This document shows, piece by piece, positions 1 through 10,012 of a stretch of DNA of 64,000 bases. The stretch lies in contig NZ_BLIG01000006.1 in assembly GCF_009811415.1 (NCBI RefSeq), forward strand, positions 1 through 64,000. Direction: 5' to 3'. Each line of letters opens with the position of its first letter. Position 1 is the first letter of the stretch. Made by a program: the position numbers and the translations under genes. The notes below the pieces were generated by a model, which made no database searches, had not been told where the DNA came from, and was given only the letters and a program-made list of their open reading frames with translations. Source of the DNA: Alteromonas sp. KUL106. Lineage in GTDB: Bacteria; Pseudomonadota; Gammaproteobacteria; Enterobacterales; Alteromonadaceae.

Positions 1-3000
1 ACTTATACCGCAACTGTTACCGCTACGGATGCTGTGGGTAATTCTGACTCAGCTACAGGTACAGTTGTCATCGATACCAGTATCGATGGAAACAATAACG
101 GGCAGACAGTAACGTTCGATAGTATTTCAAACGACTCTGGCGTGGCTGGAGACTTTATTACTAGCGATAGCACACTTATCTTCAATGGAACGGTGGACCT
201 TGGTGACAATACCACCCTAACCGTTACCGTTGATGGTACGTCCTATACCTTTGGCACTGACCCCGAACTTACTATTGATGGCAGCGGTAACTGGAGCCTT
301 GATTTAACGGGCACTACGCTACCAGCGGGTACCTACGCGGTGGTGGCAACAGTCACCGACGAAGCAGGTAACTCGGCGAGCACAGCAAGCCAGAATGTTG
401 TAGTGCAGGCTCTCGATGCTATAAACGACGGCAACACCGTTGATATGGGCGAACCCGTGGTTACTGTAAATCCACCGGAAACCACTAGCGACGTGCAGGT
501 GATTGGCTTAGCAGAGTCTACAGGTGGTGTAGACGCAAGTGCTTCCTTTACCGTTTCCCCTAACCATGTAGGTGAAGTATTAGTAGAGGTTGACCAAATA
601 GCACTGGTTGCTGTTGCCGATGCCTACATTGTTGAGGTGTATGACGAGAGCGGCCAGCTTGTTTATCAAGGGGTAAGCGCAGACTCACAACTTGCCGATG
701 TCGGTGGTCTAGACATTTTCAATGTTACTGGCGATGAGACTATTTCGTTCTCGTTAGCAGGCCTTGACGCTGGCACCTACAGCGTGGTGGTCCGCAATGA
801 TGAAAATATACTGGAAGATTTATTAGACAATGACAACAGTAACGACGTTGACCTTGATGAACTAGGGACAGCAGGTGTCGTGCTTGGGCCTGATAACCAA
901 ACGGAAGTTCTTAATTTCGTTGAAACAACGTTAAACGGTGGAATTTTAAATGTCGTCTTGCCCGGAACCGTTGGCACGCAAGTTAGAGGGATCCTTGAAG
1001 GTCTGCTTGATACAACTACTGTAATTGGCGCAGGTCAGCTGGTTGGTCTACTAACTACGCCAATAAACGCGCTTGGTATCACAGGCCTCCTCGACGCTGT
1101 GGCCGATGTTCTTGCCGATGCATTGCTCAGCAATACGTTAACCCTATTGCAAGACACTGACATCACCACCACATTAACCGAATACACCTACACAGGTGAT
1201 TTAGTGGCCCAAGGCAACCTAATTGACGGTGACTTAAGTGGTGTGGGCACTGACACCATTTTAGACGGTGCTCAAGTGACATTGGTCACGAATGCTTCTG
1301 GTGATAGTGTTGCTGTTCCAGCTACAGGCACCGTCACCATTCAAGGCAACTATGGCATACTAGAAATTGCTGCAGACGGTACATACACCTATACAGCCGA
1401 CGGCGACCGCAGTGCAATTGGACAAAGTGAAGTGTTTAACTACACCTTATCCGATGGTGAAACCTCTGATATTGCGGCACTTACCATTACCATTTCTGGC
1501 AGCGACTTCCCGCCTGTGGTCGCACAGACAGATAATAATGATATGGAGCTGGGTGCGCAGACGGCCATTGTGAATGCCCCTATTACCGACAGTGATCTAC
1601 AAGTAATCGGCTTAGCAGAGGGCTCGCCAGCAGCGGGCTCGCCAACAGCAAGTACTACACTTACTGTTGATGCTGGTTTCTTTGGAGAAGTGGTTGTAGA
1701 AGTCAGCCAGACTGCACTGGTCGCTGTTGCTGATTCATACCGAGTGGACATTGTTGATGCAGATGGCAATGTGGTTGCCACGGCCATGACACCAGATAAC
1801 CCTTTAATAGGTGATGTAGCAGGTGTAAACCTCATTGGCCTCACCGGTGACGATACCCTTATTGCGACATTTTCAGGGCTACCATCTGGTAGCTACACAG
1901 TGGTTGTTCGCAACGATGAAAGCACGCTTGAAGCGCTGTTTGATCAAAATAATGACAGCTCAATTACGTTAACTGAGTTAGGAAATAGCGGCGTCGTTCT
2001 TGGAGAGGAAAACCAGGAAGTGGTACTTACTGCTGTTGAAGATGCACTAAACGGTTCCAACGCGAGTGTTCTCAATGGTCTAGGTTTAGGTACGATAGTA
2101 CGAAACCTTATCCTAGAGCCAGCGTTGAGCACCGCAGACACGATAGGTGCCGGCGATTTAGTGAGTACCATTACTACAGGCTTGAATCTATTGGGGTTAG
2201 GGGCATTGGCAGATGCAGCATTAGACGCTGTAGCAGCGGCATTGCTAAGTAATACACTTACTTTATTACAATCTACCGATGTGACTTCAACACTTACTGA
2301 ATACGCGTTTGAGGGCAGCACTACAACGTCAGGAAATGTCATTGATGCTGCTAATGCAGGTGATGTGGCAGATAGCATTGCTGAAGGCGGTGTGGTTACG
2401 CAAGTTACCCATACCAATGGGGAGTCGGTCACCGTATTAGGTACTGACTTGTCGGGCATTACTATTTCAGGTGACTATGGCGATTTAACTATATTTGAAG
2501 ACGGTAGCTACACCTATGTAGCCAACGGCGTGCGCGACGGCTTAGGCAACACGGATAGCTTTAGCTATACCATTTCAGACGGCACGAATACCTCTACTGC
2601 CAACCTTAATTTTAATTTGTCAGGGCAAGGGATATCGGCAGACTCGGCCCGTGCTGAATTAACCTATGACTTTGTATCTGAAGCCGGTCCAAGTGACATA
2701 GATGCGCTTTCACATAGCTATTTGCTAGGGCTTGGAGGTAGCTTTAGTGATACCAGCAGTACCTTTGCGGTAACTGCAAATACCACTCAAGATATCACAT
2801 TAAACGTCGATAACGGCAGCCTGTTATCACTGGTTTCGAGTCTTACTGTAACAGTAGAAAAATTCGAAAACGGATCGTGGGAACCTTACCGAGTGTTCCC
2901 AAACGGCGAGCTCGTTAGCTTATTAGGTATTGATGGCGATACCGTACTTACCGTCAACGGACTTACTGAAGGATTGTATCGGCTATCAATGAATGGCACC

Positions 3001-4143
3001 ACGGGGCTTGGGGTAGCAGGCAGTATTAGTGTGGATCTATCCTCTACTGTTAACTATCTTGATCAGTTTGAAGTCAGTAGCGTACAAACGGCCACCGGCA
3101 ACCTGTTTGAAAACGATGTGCTGTTTGGCCCAACGTACGACGTCACGGTTTCTACTGACGGAACAACGTTCCAAGACCCAACGGGTGGCATTACATTAAT
3201 TGGTGAATACGGTACGCTACAAGTTGATGAGACGGGGGCATACACCTATACCCCAGACAACACGCTAGCCGTTTTTGGTGGGACTTTAACGGATACCTTT
3301 ACTTATCGTATCGCTTATCCAGACGGTACTGTCGAGCAAGCAGAATTTAATGTCTTTGTGACGGCATCCGGTGAAGGTGTTCCTGATGTGGTGACAGGCA
3401 GTTTATCTGAGCCTGTAAGTGCGTCAGATAGCAATGGCACAGTGGTAACTGACGAGCCTACTGCACCTGACGTGATTGACCTAACAGGGCAAACGCTTCA
3501 AACAGTCGACCTGAACGCTGAAACTAGACTGGTAACACCAGAAAACGAGCCCACTGCACCGCTTATGAGAACAGAGCCTTCAGCGATAACCGAGCCGTTA
3601 GCGAGTCCAGAACCTATAGAGACCACGCCAGATATCATTACGCTACCTGAAGAGGAGATCAGCACACTTGGTACCACTGTTGGCGATAGTTTCGGTGGTG
3701 GAGATACCATTGACTTGACGGGCACTATGCTTGATACCGTTGATATTGGCGGACCTTTACCTAACACGCCACTCGACGGTTCGAGTCCGCTTTCGCCTGA
3801 TGTTTCTACCCCTGAAAGTTCGACTCCGGAACCGATTACTTCAGGAACCATACCAGAGGATACTATTATCCTGCCCGAAGAAGACGATATTGTATCAGGT
3901 GGTCCGGTGACAGAGATAACCGTTGATGTTGTAGATATAGATCTTCCGCCAGAGGATTTAATTCTTCCTTCAACAGAACCTACATCAACTGATTCAGGCA
4001 GTGAGAGCACATCACCTGATGTTTCCAACGGAATCGTTAGCGATACCTCAAAAGAAAGCAGTAGTGATGTTACAATTGCTTCCACGACGGAGTCTGAAGT
4101 ACTGAAAACTGCGATCGACAAACTTCCACCAACAGATATTTAG
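1..4143 (+). CDS. Giant Ig/VCBS-repeat surface adhesin, C-terminal part (5' truncated by window)
   Basis: The reading frame is open from base 1, so the gene starts upstream; 1380 residues are visible. The first ~130 residues are the end of an Ig-like repeat array with the motifs ATVTDEAGNS and GSGNWSLDLTG. Two long units related to each other follow, starting near bases 496 and 1597 (VQVIGLAES / LQVIGLAEG, then AGTYSVVVRNDE / SGSYTVVVRNDE). Each ends in a VCBS-like segment (GNYGILEIAADGTYTYTADG). A third, divergent unit begins near 2656. From about 3385 the protein is a Pro/Ser/Thr/Glu-rich tail with two IDLTGxxLxTVD motifs. Such proteins (BapA/LapF-like) are usually exported by type I secretion and act in biofilm attachment. 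No RTX nonapeptides are seen in the visible part. The family call is confident; the exact role is inference. Confidence 0.85.
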   Translation, partial: TYTATVTATDAVGNSDSATGTVVIDTSIDGNNNGQTVTFDSISNDSGVAGDFITSDSTLIFNGTVDLGDNTTLTVTVDGTSYTFGTDPELTIDGSGNWSLDLTGTTLPAGTYAVVATVTDEAGNSASTASQNVVVQALDAINDGNTVDMGEPVVTVNPPETTSDVQVIGLAESTGGVDASASFTVSPNHVGEVLVEVDQIALVAVADAYIVEVYDESGQLVYQGVSADSQLADVGGLDIFNVTGDETISFSLAGLDAGTYSVVVRNDENILEDLLDNDNSNDVDLDELGTAGVVLGPDNQTEVLNFVETTLNGGILNVVLPGTVGTQVRGILEGLLDTTTVIGAGQLVGLLTTPINALGITGLLDAVADVLADALLSNTLTLLQDTDITTTLTEYTYTGDLVAQGNLIDGDLSGVGTDTILDGAQVTLVTNASGDSVAVPATGTVTIQGNYGILEIAADGTYTYTADGDRSAIGQSEVFNYTLSDGETSDIAALTITISGSDFPPVVAQTDNNDMELGAQTAIVNAPITDSDLQVIGLAEGSPAAGSPTASTTLTVDAGFFGEVVVEVSQTALVAVADSYRVDIVDADGNVVATAMTPDNPLIGDVAGVNLIGLTGDDTLIATFSGLPSGSYTVVVRNDESTLEALFDQNNDSSITLTELGNSGVVLGEENQEVVLTAVEDALNGSNASVLNGLGLGTIVRNLILEPALSTADTIGAGDLVSTITTGLNLLGLGALADAALDAVAAALLSNTLTLLQSTDVTSTLTEYAFEGSTTTSGNVIDAANAGDVADSIAEGGVVTQVTHTNGESVTVLGTDLSGITISGDYGDLTIFEDGSYTYVANGVRDGLGNTDSFSYTISDGTNTSTANLNFNLSGQGISADSARAELTYDFVSEAGPSDIDALSHSYLLGLGGSFSDTSSTFAVTANTTQDITLNVDNGSLLSLVSSLTVTVEKFENGSWEPYRVFPNGELVSLLGIDGDTVLTVNGLTEGLYRLSMNGTTGLGVAGSISVDLSSTVNYLDQFEVSSVQTATGNLFENDVLFGPTYDVTVSTDGTTFQDPTGGITLIGEYGTLQVDETGAYTYTPDNTLAVFGGTLTDTFTYRIAYPDGTVEQAEFNVFVTASGEGVPDVVTGSLSEPVSASDSNGTVVTDEPTAPDVIDLTGQTLQTVDLNAETRLVTPENEPTAPLMRTEPSAITEPLASPEPIETTPDIITLPEEEISTLGTTVGDSFGGGDTIDLTGTMLDTVDIGGPLPNTPLDGSSPLSPDVSTPESSTPEPITSGTIPEDTIILPEEDDIVSGGPVTEITVDVVDIDLPPEDLILPSTEPTSTDSGSESTSPDVSNGIVSDTSKESSSDVTIASTTESEVLKTAIDKLPPTDI

Positions 4144-4162
4144 TCTGTCGCGGGCTCAGTTT

Positions 4163-4190
4163 AAAGCCCTCGTTATTTACGGGGGCTTTC
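4163..4190 (+). terminator. Intrinsic terminator after the adhesin gene
   Basis: A 10-bp stem AAAGCCCTCG / CGGGGGCTTT with one G-T pair encloses a 7-nt loop and is followed by TCTATTTAAA. It starts 20 nt after the adhesin stop codon. Confidence 0.75.
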
Positions 4191-4276
4191 TATTTAAAAT
4201 CAAAGGGAAAATGGGAGGGCGTAGTGATGTAATGCAGTGTAATAAAACCACCGCACCCCATTGATAAATATGAAGG

Positions 4277-4304
4277 TTTCGTATTTCATCGAACTACGTA
4301 TAAT
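4277..4304 (+). promoter_or_regulatory. Probable promoter of tRNA-Arg
   Basis: A perfect TATAAT -10 lies at 4299-4304, 18 bp before the mature tRNA 5' end. The -35 around 4277 (TTTCGT) is weak. Confidence 0.5.
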
Positions 4305-4321
4305 AGAAATCAATGCATTAG

Positions 4322-4396
4322 GTCCCCATAGTTTAATGGATAAAACAAGGCCCTCCTAAGGCTTAGATGTTGGTTCGATTCCAGCTGGGGACGCCA
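4322..4396 (+). tRNA. tRNA-Arg (anticodon CCT)
   Basis: A full cloverleaf can be drawn. The acceptor stem GTCCCCA pairs with TGGGGAC. The anticodon stem AGGCC/GGCTT holds loop CTCCTAA with anticodon CCT at 4355-4357. The T arm is GTTGG-TTCGATT-CCAGC. The discriminator G and an encoded CCA are at 4393-4396. The anticodon reads the rare arginine codon AGG. The gene stands alone between an adhesin terminator and a small ORF; no integration site or mobile gene is seen beside it. Confidence 0.95.
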
Positions 4397-4526
4397 TTCT
4401 TGCTCACCAAAACAAAAATTAAGTAAAGGTAGCGATACATTTCTTTTCTTTTGAATGTGTTTATTCCTTCAGCTTTGATTGTAATTTAATCGAAATAAGT
4501 AATACTGTTTAAAACAGGAGAGCATA

Positions 4527-4652
4527 ATGACGTTCGATTTTTCCCCTTTCGAAGACACTGACAATAATAATGAAAGCGCGAATGATTCAGGCTTTACTGA
4601 AGAAGAATGGATTGCTATTGAGGCATTATCAGAACCTGGCGCCATCTTCTAA
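4527..4652 (+). CDS. Small acidic protein, 41 aa, unknown
   Basis: This unrecognised short ORF starts at ATG 4527 with an AGGAG Shine-Dalgarno 6 nt upstream (4516-4520). The product is very acidic (MTFDFSPFEDTDNNN at the start, then FTEEEWIAIEAL) and has no signal peptide or membrane segment. It lies 130 nt after the tRNA and 160 nt before the Smr gene, so it may be expressed from either promoter. The start signal and skewed composition make it likely real, but no function can be given. Confidence 0.5.
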   Translation: MTFDFSPFEDTDNNNESANDSGFTEEEWIAIEALSEPGAIF

Positions 4653-4812
4653 ACGATGAAATTTCCAAATTAATCCCCACCTTGTAAAGACCACCGGTCT
4701 TGAGCCTAGTTATTCTTTGCCGTTCGTTTTTCAGTAAGCATGCTTAGCAATAGACCATTGGGCACAAAATAACGTATAAGTAACAATGTAGTATCCAGTG
4801 CGGGGAATTAAA

Positions 4813-5400
4813 GTGAGCCAATTTCAAAACGACGATATCGATTCTTTCTTTGCAGAAATGCAGGATGTAAAACCTATCGCTTCAGATGATAAAGCTTTAT
4901 TACACGACCCTGAAAAAGCCCTCGCAGAGAAACAAAAACGTGCCGCAAGGCAAATGAGCGTGCGTGAGAAGCTCGCTAATCCATTGAGTATGGAAGGTGT
5001 TAAGCCTGTGCCGCCGGATGAGTTTATACATTTTCAGCAGCCCGGCATTCAAGACGGCGTGTTTAAAAAACTTCGTCTTGGCAAATACCCGTTAGAGACC
5101 AACGTAACACTTGCTGGAAAGACCTTGGAGCAAAGCCGAGAGCTAATTTATACCACGATTAAATCCAGCCATGAACGAGGAGTTCGCGCTCTGCTCATTA
5201 AGCATGGGACGGGGGAAAATAGTAAGCCCTTTCCAGCATTAAAGAAAAGCTACGTTAATCATTGGCTACGTGAACTCGATGAAGTGATTGCCTACCATAC
5301 AGCACAACCTATGCACGGCGGGTTTGGCGCCACTTATGTATTACTGAAAAAACATCCTCATCAAAAGCTGATCAATAGAGAGAAAAATAAGAAAGGATAG
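4813..5400 (+). CDS. Smr-domain protein (SmrA-like)
   Basis: A 195-aa protein with a short acidic N-terminal region (SQFQNDDIDSFFAEMQDV), a basic linker and a C-terminal Smr domain from about residue 85. The domain carries the family signature as IKHGTGENS (usual HGxG) and ends in GATYVLLKK. The usual LDLHGxT motif is replaced by VTLAGKT, as in some SmrA/YdaL proteins. Smr domains are nucleic-acid endonucleases or binding modules, so the activity here is inferred. The GTG at 4813 is preferred over the GTG at 4798 because GGGGA lies just upstream at suitable spacing. The gene stands alone and has a strong terminator about 95 nt downstream. Confidence 0.8.
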   Translation: MSQFQNDDIDSFFAEMQDVKPIASDDKALLHDPEKALAEKQKRAARQMSVREKLANPLSMEGVKPVPPDEFIHFQQPGIQDGVFKKLRLGKYPLETNVTLAGKTLEQSRELIYTTIKSSHERGVRALLIKHGTGENSKPFPALKKSYVNHWLRELDEVIAYHTAQPMHGGFGATYVLLKKHPHQKLINREKNKKG

Positions 5401-5494
5401 AGTGAGAGGCACGTATGATAGACGCCGCCTGATCTCGTGCGCTTTTTGCGTAAGTTGCCGTTTGTGAGAGCTTATTCCTCAGGCTTCAATGATT

Positions 5495-5540
5495 AACGCC
5501 CGTATCAAGCGACTTGATACGGGCGTTAGAATTTTTCTTT
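5495..5540 (+). terminator. Strong stem-loop terminator after the Smr gene
   Basis: A perfect 15-bp stem AACGCCCGTATCAAG / CTTGATACGGGCGTT (5495-5509, 5513-5527) has a 3-nt loop and is followed on the plus strand by AGAATTTTTCTTT. It probably also blocks transcription coming from the minus-strand side. Confidence 0.8.
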
Positions 5541-5544
5541 CAGA

Positions 5545-5685
5545 CTACTTAACTGAAGACAGCACACTTAGCGTTGTTGGAGCTTCGGCAGACTTCGCAG
5601 ATGTGCTAAAAACAGCAGTTACGAACATCAGCACTACAGCTACAGCTACTCCGGTTAAGCCAAACCCTTTTGAAGAACGATTCAT
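5545..5685 (-). CDS. Candidate 46-aa secreted or membrane peptide
   Basis: An ORF on the minus strand, too short for standard calling. The product starts MNRSSKGFGLTGVAVAVV, continues with LMFVTAVFSTSAKSAEAP and ends LSSVK. This is a textbook signal sequence: basic n-region, about 17 hydrophobic residues, then a small-residue cleavage region such as SAKSA-EA. An AAGAGA sequence lies 7 nt before the ATG. The gene follows purL on the same strand, separated by a hairpin at 5898-5927, and ends next to the 15-bp stem-loop. The plus-strand ORF over the same bases runs through that terminator and is less plausible. Function unknown. Confidence 0.5.
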   Translation of the reverse strand: MNRSSKGFGLTGVAVAVVLMFVTAVFSTSAKSAEAPTTLSVLSSVK

Positions 5686-5897
5686 TGGTCGTCTCTTATT
5701 ATTAAAACCAGTAAGCAAATGCTAATCACCGGTACAACCCTAACTCAACTCCTGTAACCTAATTGCATTCCTTGCCTGCACTACAATAGATCAGTGACAA
5801 ACTGATGACAAGGGCAAAAATCAGATTTTTGACACTTTGACAGAGGTTTGACGCCTATTTAAGGTATGCGCATTTATTAAACAGTATTTTTATAGTA

Positions 5898-5927
5898 ATT
5901 AAACTGGGGGTCTCCCCCCTGTTTAAT
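5898..5927 (-). terminator. Hairpin after purL, probable terminator
   Basis: Arms ATTAAAC and GTTTAAT surround a GGGGG/CCCCC core with one T-T mismatch. It lies 15 nt after the purL stop codon. The following minus-strand sequence is only moderately T-rich, so termination is likely but not certain. The plus strand also has a weak T tract after it (5938-5942). Confidence 0.55.
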
Positions 5928-5942
5928 CAAGAATGCTATTTT

Positions 5943-8900
5943 TTAGCCAACAAATTTACGGGCGTTTCTGAAGATACGCATCCACGCACCGTCTTCTTGC
6001 CAATCGTCTGGACGCCACGAATTTGCAACGGCTCTGAATACACGTTCGGGGTGCGGCATCATGATAGTGCTTCGCCCATCTAGTGAAGTGAGGCCAGTGA
6101 TCCCTTGCGGTGAACCGTTCGGATTTGCTGGGTATCGCATGGTTGGCTTGCCATAGTTGTCTACGTAACGCATCGCCACTTGTGCGCCAACTTGTGATAG
6201 CGCGTTGTCATTGGCAAATTCAGCCTGACCTTCACCGTGTGACACAGCAATAGGCATACGAGAGCCTGCCATACCGTCAAGCAGTACTGACGTAGACTCC
6301 ATCACTTCCACCATTGCAACACGAGCTTCAAAACGCGCCGACTGGTTCGTAACAAAGTGTGGCCAGTGCTCAGTACCAGGAATCAGTGATTTTAAGTTTG
6401 ATAGCATCTGACAACCGTTACATACGCCTAAACTGAATGTATCGTTGCGATTAAAGAAGCCTTCAAACTGATCGCGCGCCATACTGTTAAACAATATAGA
6501 TTTCGCCCAACCTTCACCTGCGCCCAATACGTCACCATACGAGAAACCACCACAAGCAGCAAGACCAGCAAATTGCTCGAGGGTAATGCGACCGGCCAAG
6601 ACGTCACTCATGTGAACATCTATGGCATCGAAGCCAGCGCGATTGAATGCCGCCGCCATTTCAAGGTGAGAGTTTACGCCTTGCTCTCTTAATATCGCCA
6701 CTTTCGGCTTAGCACCTTTGGCAATATAGGGCGCTGCAATGTCTTCGTTGACATCATAAGTCAACGCAGCGTGTAAACCTGGGTCTGCTGCATCTTGCTT
6801 GGCTGCATGCTCCTGCTCTGCACACTCAGGGTTATCACGAAGTTTCTGCATTTCAAACGTGGTTTGTGCCCACGTTGTACGCATTGATACGCGGCTATCA
6901 GCAAGTACAGCTACGCCATCGCGACTGAACTCAATCATGTCTGTGCTGTTAAGCGTACCGATATCGTGAGTCAATTCAGTTAAACCGAATTCACTCAGCA
7001 CGGCATTAACTGCATCCATATCGCTTTCGAGTACTTGGATAACGCCACCCAATTCTTCATTGAATAGTACTGCAATGTCATTGCCTTTAAGGCTATCAAG
7101 GTCAACGCTTACGCCAGTTTTACCCGCAAAAGCCATTTCAGCCACAGTAGTAAACAAGCCACCATCTGAACGGTCATGATAAGCACATACCAAACCTTTT
7201 TCGATAAGTGCCTGCATTGCATCAAAGAAGGCTTTAAGGCGGGTAGCAGAAACCACATCGGCAGGGCTATCACCAAGCTGGGCATAAACTTGCGCTAAGC
7301 AGCTAGCGCCCAAGCGATTTTTACCTTCACCTAAGTCAAGCAGTAACAAACGGCTCGCACCTTTATCTGTGCGAAGCTGAGGCGTGACCGTTTTGCGAAT
7401 ATCTTTGACTGCACCGAAAGCAGAAATAACGAGCGATAGCGGAGAAGTCACCGCTTTATCTTCACCGTTTTCATTCCATGCCGTTTTCATCGACATAGAG
7501 TCTTTACCCACAGGAATGGTTAGGCCTAGCTCTGGGCAAAGCTCCTCACCTACCGCTTTAACCGCTTCATAAAGACCCGCATCTTCACCGGGGTGTCCGG
7601 CTGCTGCCATCCAGTTTGCAGACAGTTTAATGCGCTTAATATCGCCGATGTTTGCTGCGGCAATGTTGGTTAACGCTTCGCCCACAGCAAGACGTGCCGA
7701 CGCACCGTGTGATAGAAGCGCCACAGGCGTACGTTCACCCATCGACATTGCCTCACCGTGGTAGGTGTCATACGCGGTTGCTGTTACCGCCACATCTGCC
7801 ACAGGTACCTGCCATGGCCCCACCATTTGATCGCGACTTACAAGGCCAGTAACCGAGCGATCGCCAATGGTGATGAGGAAGGTTTTCTCAGCCACTGTGG
7901 GTAATGATAAAATACGGTTTGCCGCTTCACTTAAGGTGATGCCTGACTCGTCCAGTGCTGGCGAGCTAACCTTGGTCGAGCTTACTTCGCGGTGCATTTT
8001 AGGCGGCTTGCCTAAAAGTACATCAAGGGGCATATCGATAGGTTTATTATCAAACTGACTGTCGTTCAAGTTTAGGTGCTGCTCGGCAGTGGCTTCACCA
8101 ACCACAGCAAACGGCGCACGTTCGCGGGCACAAATCGCTTCAAAAACCGGCATGTTTTCTGGCGCGACAGATAAAACATAGCGCTCTTGGGATTCGTTAC
8201 ACCATAGCTCCAGCGGTGTCATACCAGGCTCATCAGACAATACTTTTCTAAGTTCAAAGTTGCCGCCACGGCCACCGTCATTGACCAACTCAGGCAGTGC
8301 ATTTGAAAGGCCACCTGCGCCCACGTCGTGGATAAATTGAATAGGGTTGTCATCCCCTAACTGCCAACATGCATCAATCACTTCCTGGCAGCGACGCTCC
8401 ATTTCAGGGTTGTCACGTTGTACTGATGCAAAGTCTAAGTCTTCGTTTGACTGACCAGATGCCATTGATGACGCTGCACCGCCGCCAAGGCCAATGTTCA
8501 TCGCAGGGCCGCCAAGTACTATAAGCTTAGCGCCTACGGTGATTTCGCCTTTTTCAATATGCTCACGACGAATATTACCTAAACCACCAGCGAGCATTAT
8601 GGGTTTGTGATAGCCGCGTACTTCAACACCGTTGAAGCTATTTACTTCCTGCTCAAAAGTACGGAAATACCCCAGTAGCGCAGGACGACCAAATTCGTTG
8701 TTAAACGCAGCGCCACCTAATGGGCCTTCAAGCATAATATCAAGGGCGCTCACAATACGCTGGGGCTTGCCGTATTCGAATTCCCACGGCTGCTCAGCAC
8801 CAGGTATGCGCAAGTTAGATACGGTAAAACCAACCAGACCCGCTTTAGGTTTTGAACCACGACCAGTAGCCCCTTCATCACGGATTTCACCACCAGAGCC

Positions 8901-9836
8901 TGTTGCCGCACCTGGGAAAGGTGAAATTGCCGTTGGGTGGTTATGGGTTTCTACCTTCATCAAAATGTCGATATTCTCATGATGGTATTCGTATTGATGT
9001 GACTGGGGGTTCGGGAAGAAGCGCCCTGCTTGCCAGCCTTCCATTACCGCTGCATTGTCTTTGTAGGCTGAATACACGTGATCTGGCAACAATTCAAACG
9101 TGTTTTTGATCATCTTAAAGAGCGACTTTTCTTGCTCTACGCCGTCAATGGTCCAACTAGCGTTAAAGATTTTGTGGCGGCAGTGTTCTGAGTTTGCTTG
9201 GGCAAACATATAGAGTTCTACGTCAGTTGGGTTTCTTCCCAGCTTTGTAAAACTATCAAAAAGGTAGTCAATCTCATCATCGGCTAACGCTAAGCCTAAC
9301 GACACATTTGCATTTACTAACGCGTCCTTACCTTCACCTAATACATCGACGCTGGTAAATGAATTCGCTTCGGTGTGCGCAAACAGTACCGCCGCATCAT
9401 CCGTTTTTGTAAATACTGACTCTGTCATTCTGTCGTGCAAAAAGCTCGCAACTAGCGCAAAGTCTTCTTCGCTTAGTTCTGTGCCTGCTTCTGTTTCTAT
9501 ATAAAAAGCACAACCGCGCTCTATGCGATTGATATTTTTTAAACTACAGTTGTGAGCGATATCGGTGGCTTTAGAAGACCAGGGAGAAATAGTGCCAGGG
9601 CGAGGTGTGATGAGGAAGAGAGTTCCAGATGGTGTTTGTGCCTGCCTCGCGGGGCCGTAAGTGAGCAGCTTTTCAAGAATGTCTATTTGCTGCTTAGATA
9701 AGTCACCTTGGGAATCGACTAGGTGAACGTATTCGCTATATAGGTTTTTTACCCTAACGCCGGATTGACCCAGCTTTGCAATCAGTTTAGTTTGGTTAAA
9801 CTCTGATAGTGCAGGAGCGCCTCGTAGGACCAACAT
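5943..9836 (-). CDS. purL: Phosphoribosylformylglycinamidine synthase
   Basis: The large single-chain FGAM synthase of purine biosynthesis converts FGAR, glutamine and ATP to FGAM in the cytosol. At 1297 aa it has the usual gammaproteobacterial length. The N-terminal PurS-like region is followed by the two ATP-binding synthase halves ([34 protein letters not shown]; later [10 protein letters not shown]). A C-terminal class I glutamine amidotransferase carries the nucleophile in [12 protein letters not shown] and the partner His/Glu in MPHPERVF. The gene is monocistronic and divergent from mltF. I looked for a PurR operator in the 176-bp upstream gap and did not see a convincing one. Confidence 0.98.
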   Translation of the reverse strand: MLVLRGAPALSEFNQTKLIAKLGQSGVRVKNLYSEYVHLVDSQGDLSKQQIDILEKLLTYGPARQAQTPSGTLFLITPRPGTISPWSSKATDIAHNCSLKNINRIERGCAFYIETEAGTELSEEDFALVASFLHDRMTESVFTKTDDAAVLFAHTEANSFTSVDVLGEGKDALVNANVSLGLALADDEIDYLFDSFTKLGRNPTDVELYMFAQANSEHCRHKIFNASWTIDGVEQEKSLFKMIKNTFELLPDHVYSAYKDNAAVMEGWQAGRFFPNPQSHQYEYHHENIDILMKVETHNHPTAISPFPGAATGSGGEIRDEGATGRGSKPKAGLVGFTVSNLRIPGAEQPWEFEYGKPQRIVSALDIMLEGPLGGAAFNNEFGRPALLGYFRTFEQEVNSFNGVEVRGYHKPIMLAGGLGNIRREHIEKGEITVGAKLIVLGGPAMNIGLGGGAASSMASGQSNEDLDFASVQRDNPEMERRCQEVIDACWQLGDDNPIQFIHDVGAGGLSNALPELVNDGGRGGNFELRKVLSDEPGMTPLELWCNESQERYVLSVAPENMPVFEAICARERAPFAVVGEATAEQHLNLNDSQFDNKPIDMPLDVLLGKPPKMHREVSSTKVSSPALDESGITLSEAANRILSLPTVAEKTFLITIGDRSVTGLVSRDQMVGPWQVPVADVAVTATAYDTYHGEAMSMGERTPVALLSHGASARLAVGEALTNIAAANIGDIKRIKLSANWMAAAGHPGEDAGLYEAVKAVGEELCPELGLTIPVGKDSMSMKTAWNENGEDKAVTSPLSLVISAFGAVKDIRKTVTPQLRTDKGASRLLLLDLGEGKNRLGASCLAQVYAQLGDSPADVVSATRLKAFFDAMQALIEKGLVCAYHDRSDGGLFTTVAEMAFAGKTGVSVDLDSLKGNDIAVLFNEELGGVIQVLESDMDAVNAVLSEFGLTELTHDIGTLNSTDMIEFSRDGVAVLADSRVSMRTTWAQTTFEMQKLRDNPECAEQEHAAKQDAADPGLHAALTYDVNEDIAAPYIAKGAKPKVAILREQGVNSHLEMAAAFNRAGFDAIDVHMSDVLAGRITLEQFAGLAACGGFSYGDVLGAGEGWAKSILFNSMARDQFEGFFNRNDTFSLGVCNGCQMLSNLKSLIPGTEHWPHFVTNQSARFEARVAMVEVMESTSVLLDGMAGSRMPIAVSHGEGQAEFANDNALSQVGAQVAMRYVDNYGKPTMRYPANPNGSPQGITGLTSLDGRSTIMMPHPERVFRAVANSWRPDDWQEDGAWMRIFRNARKFVG

Positions 9837-10012
9837 ATTGATTTACCTGGTTTGTTAGAAACAACGACCACCAATGCGACGCGTTGCCTCTTAGATTGAT
9901 GAGTATTTCGGCGCGGATTATAAAGTAATAATGGATAGTAAGTAACCTCATAACGCACTTACATGAACTTTTTTTTAAACTTAGACGGTTTAACGACAAC
10001 AAGTAAAGGTCT

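Noticed and set aside
3498..4121. 207-aa minus-strand ORF under the adhesin tail
   Set aside because: Low-complexity Ser/Val sequence antisense to a repetitive coding tail; a shadow.
5489..5725. 78-aa plus-strand ORF
   Set aside because: Its first 13 codons are the 15-bp terminator stem; the minus-strand 46-aa ORF is more credible.
9837..10012. Search for a PurR operator upstream of purL
   Set aside because: No sequence close to the ACGCAAACGTTTGCGT consensus was seen.
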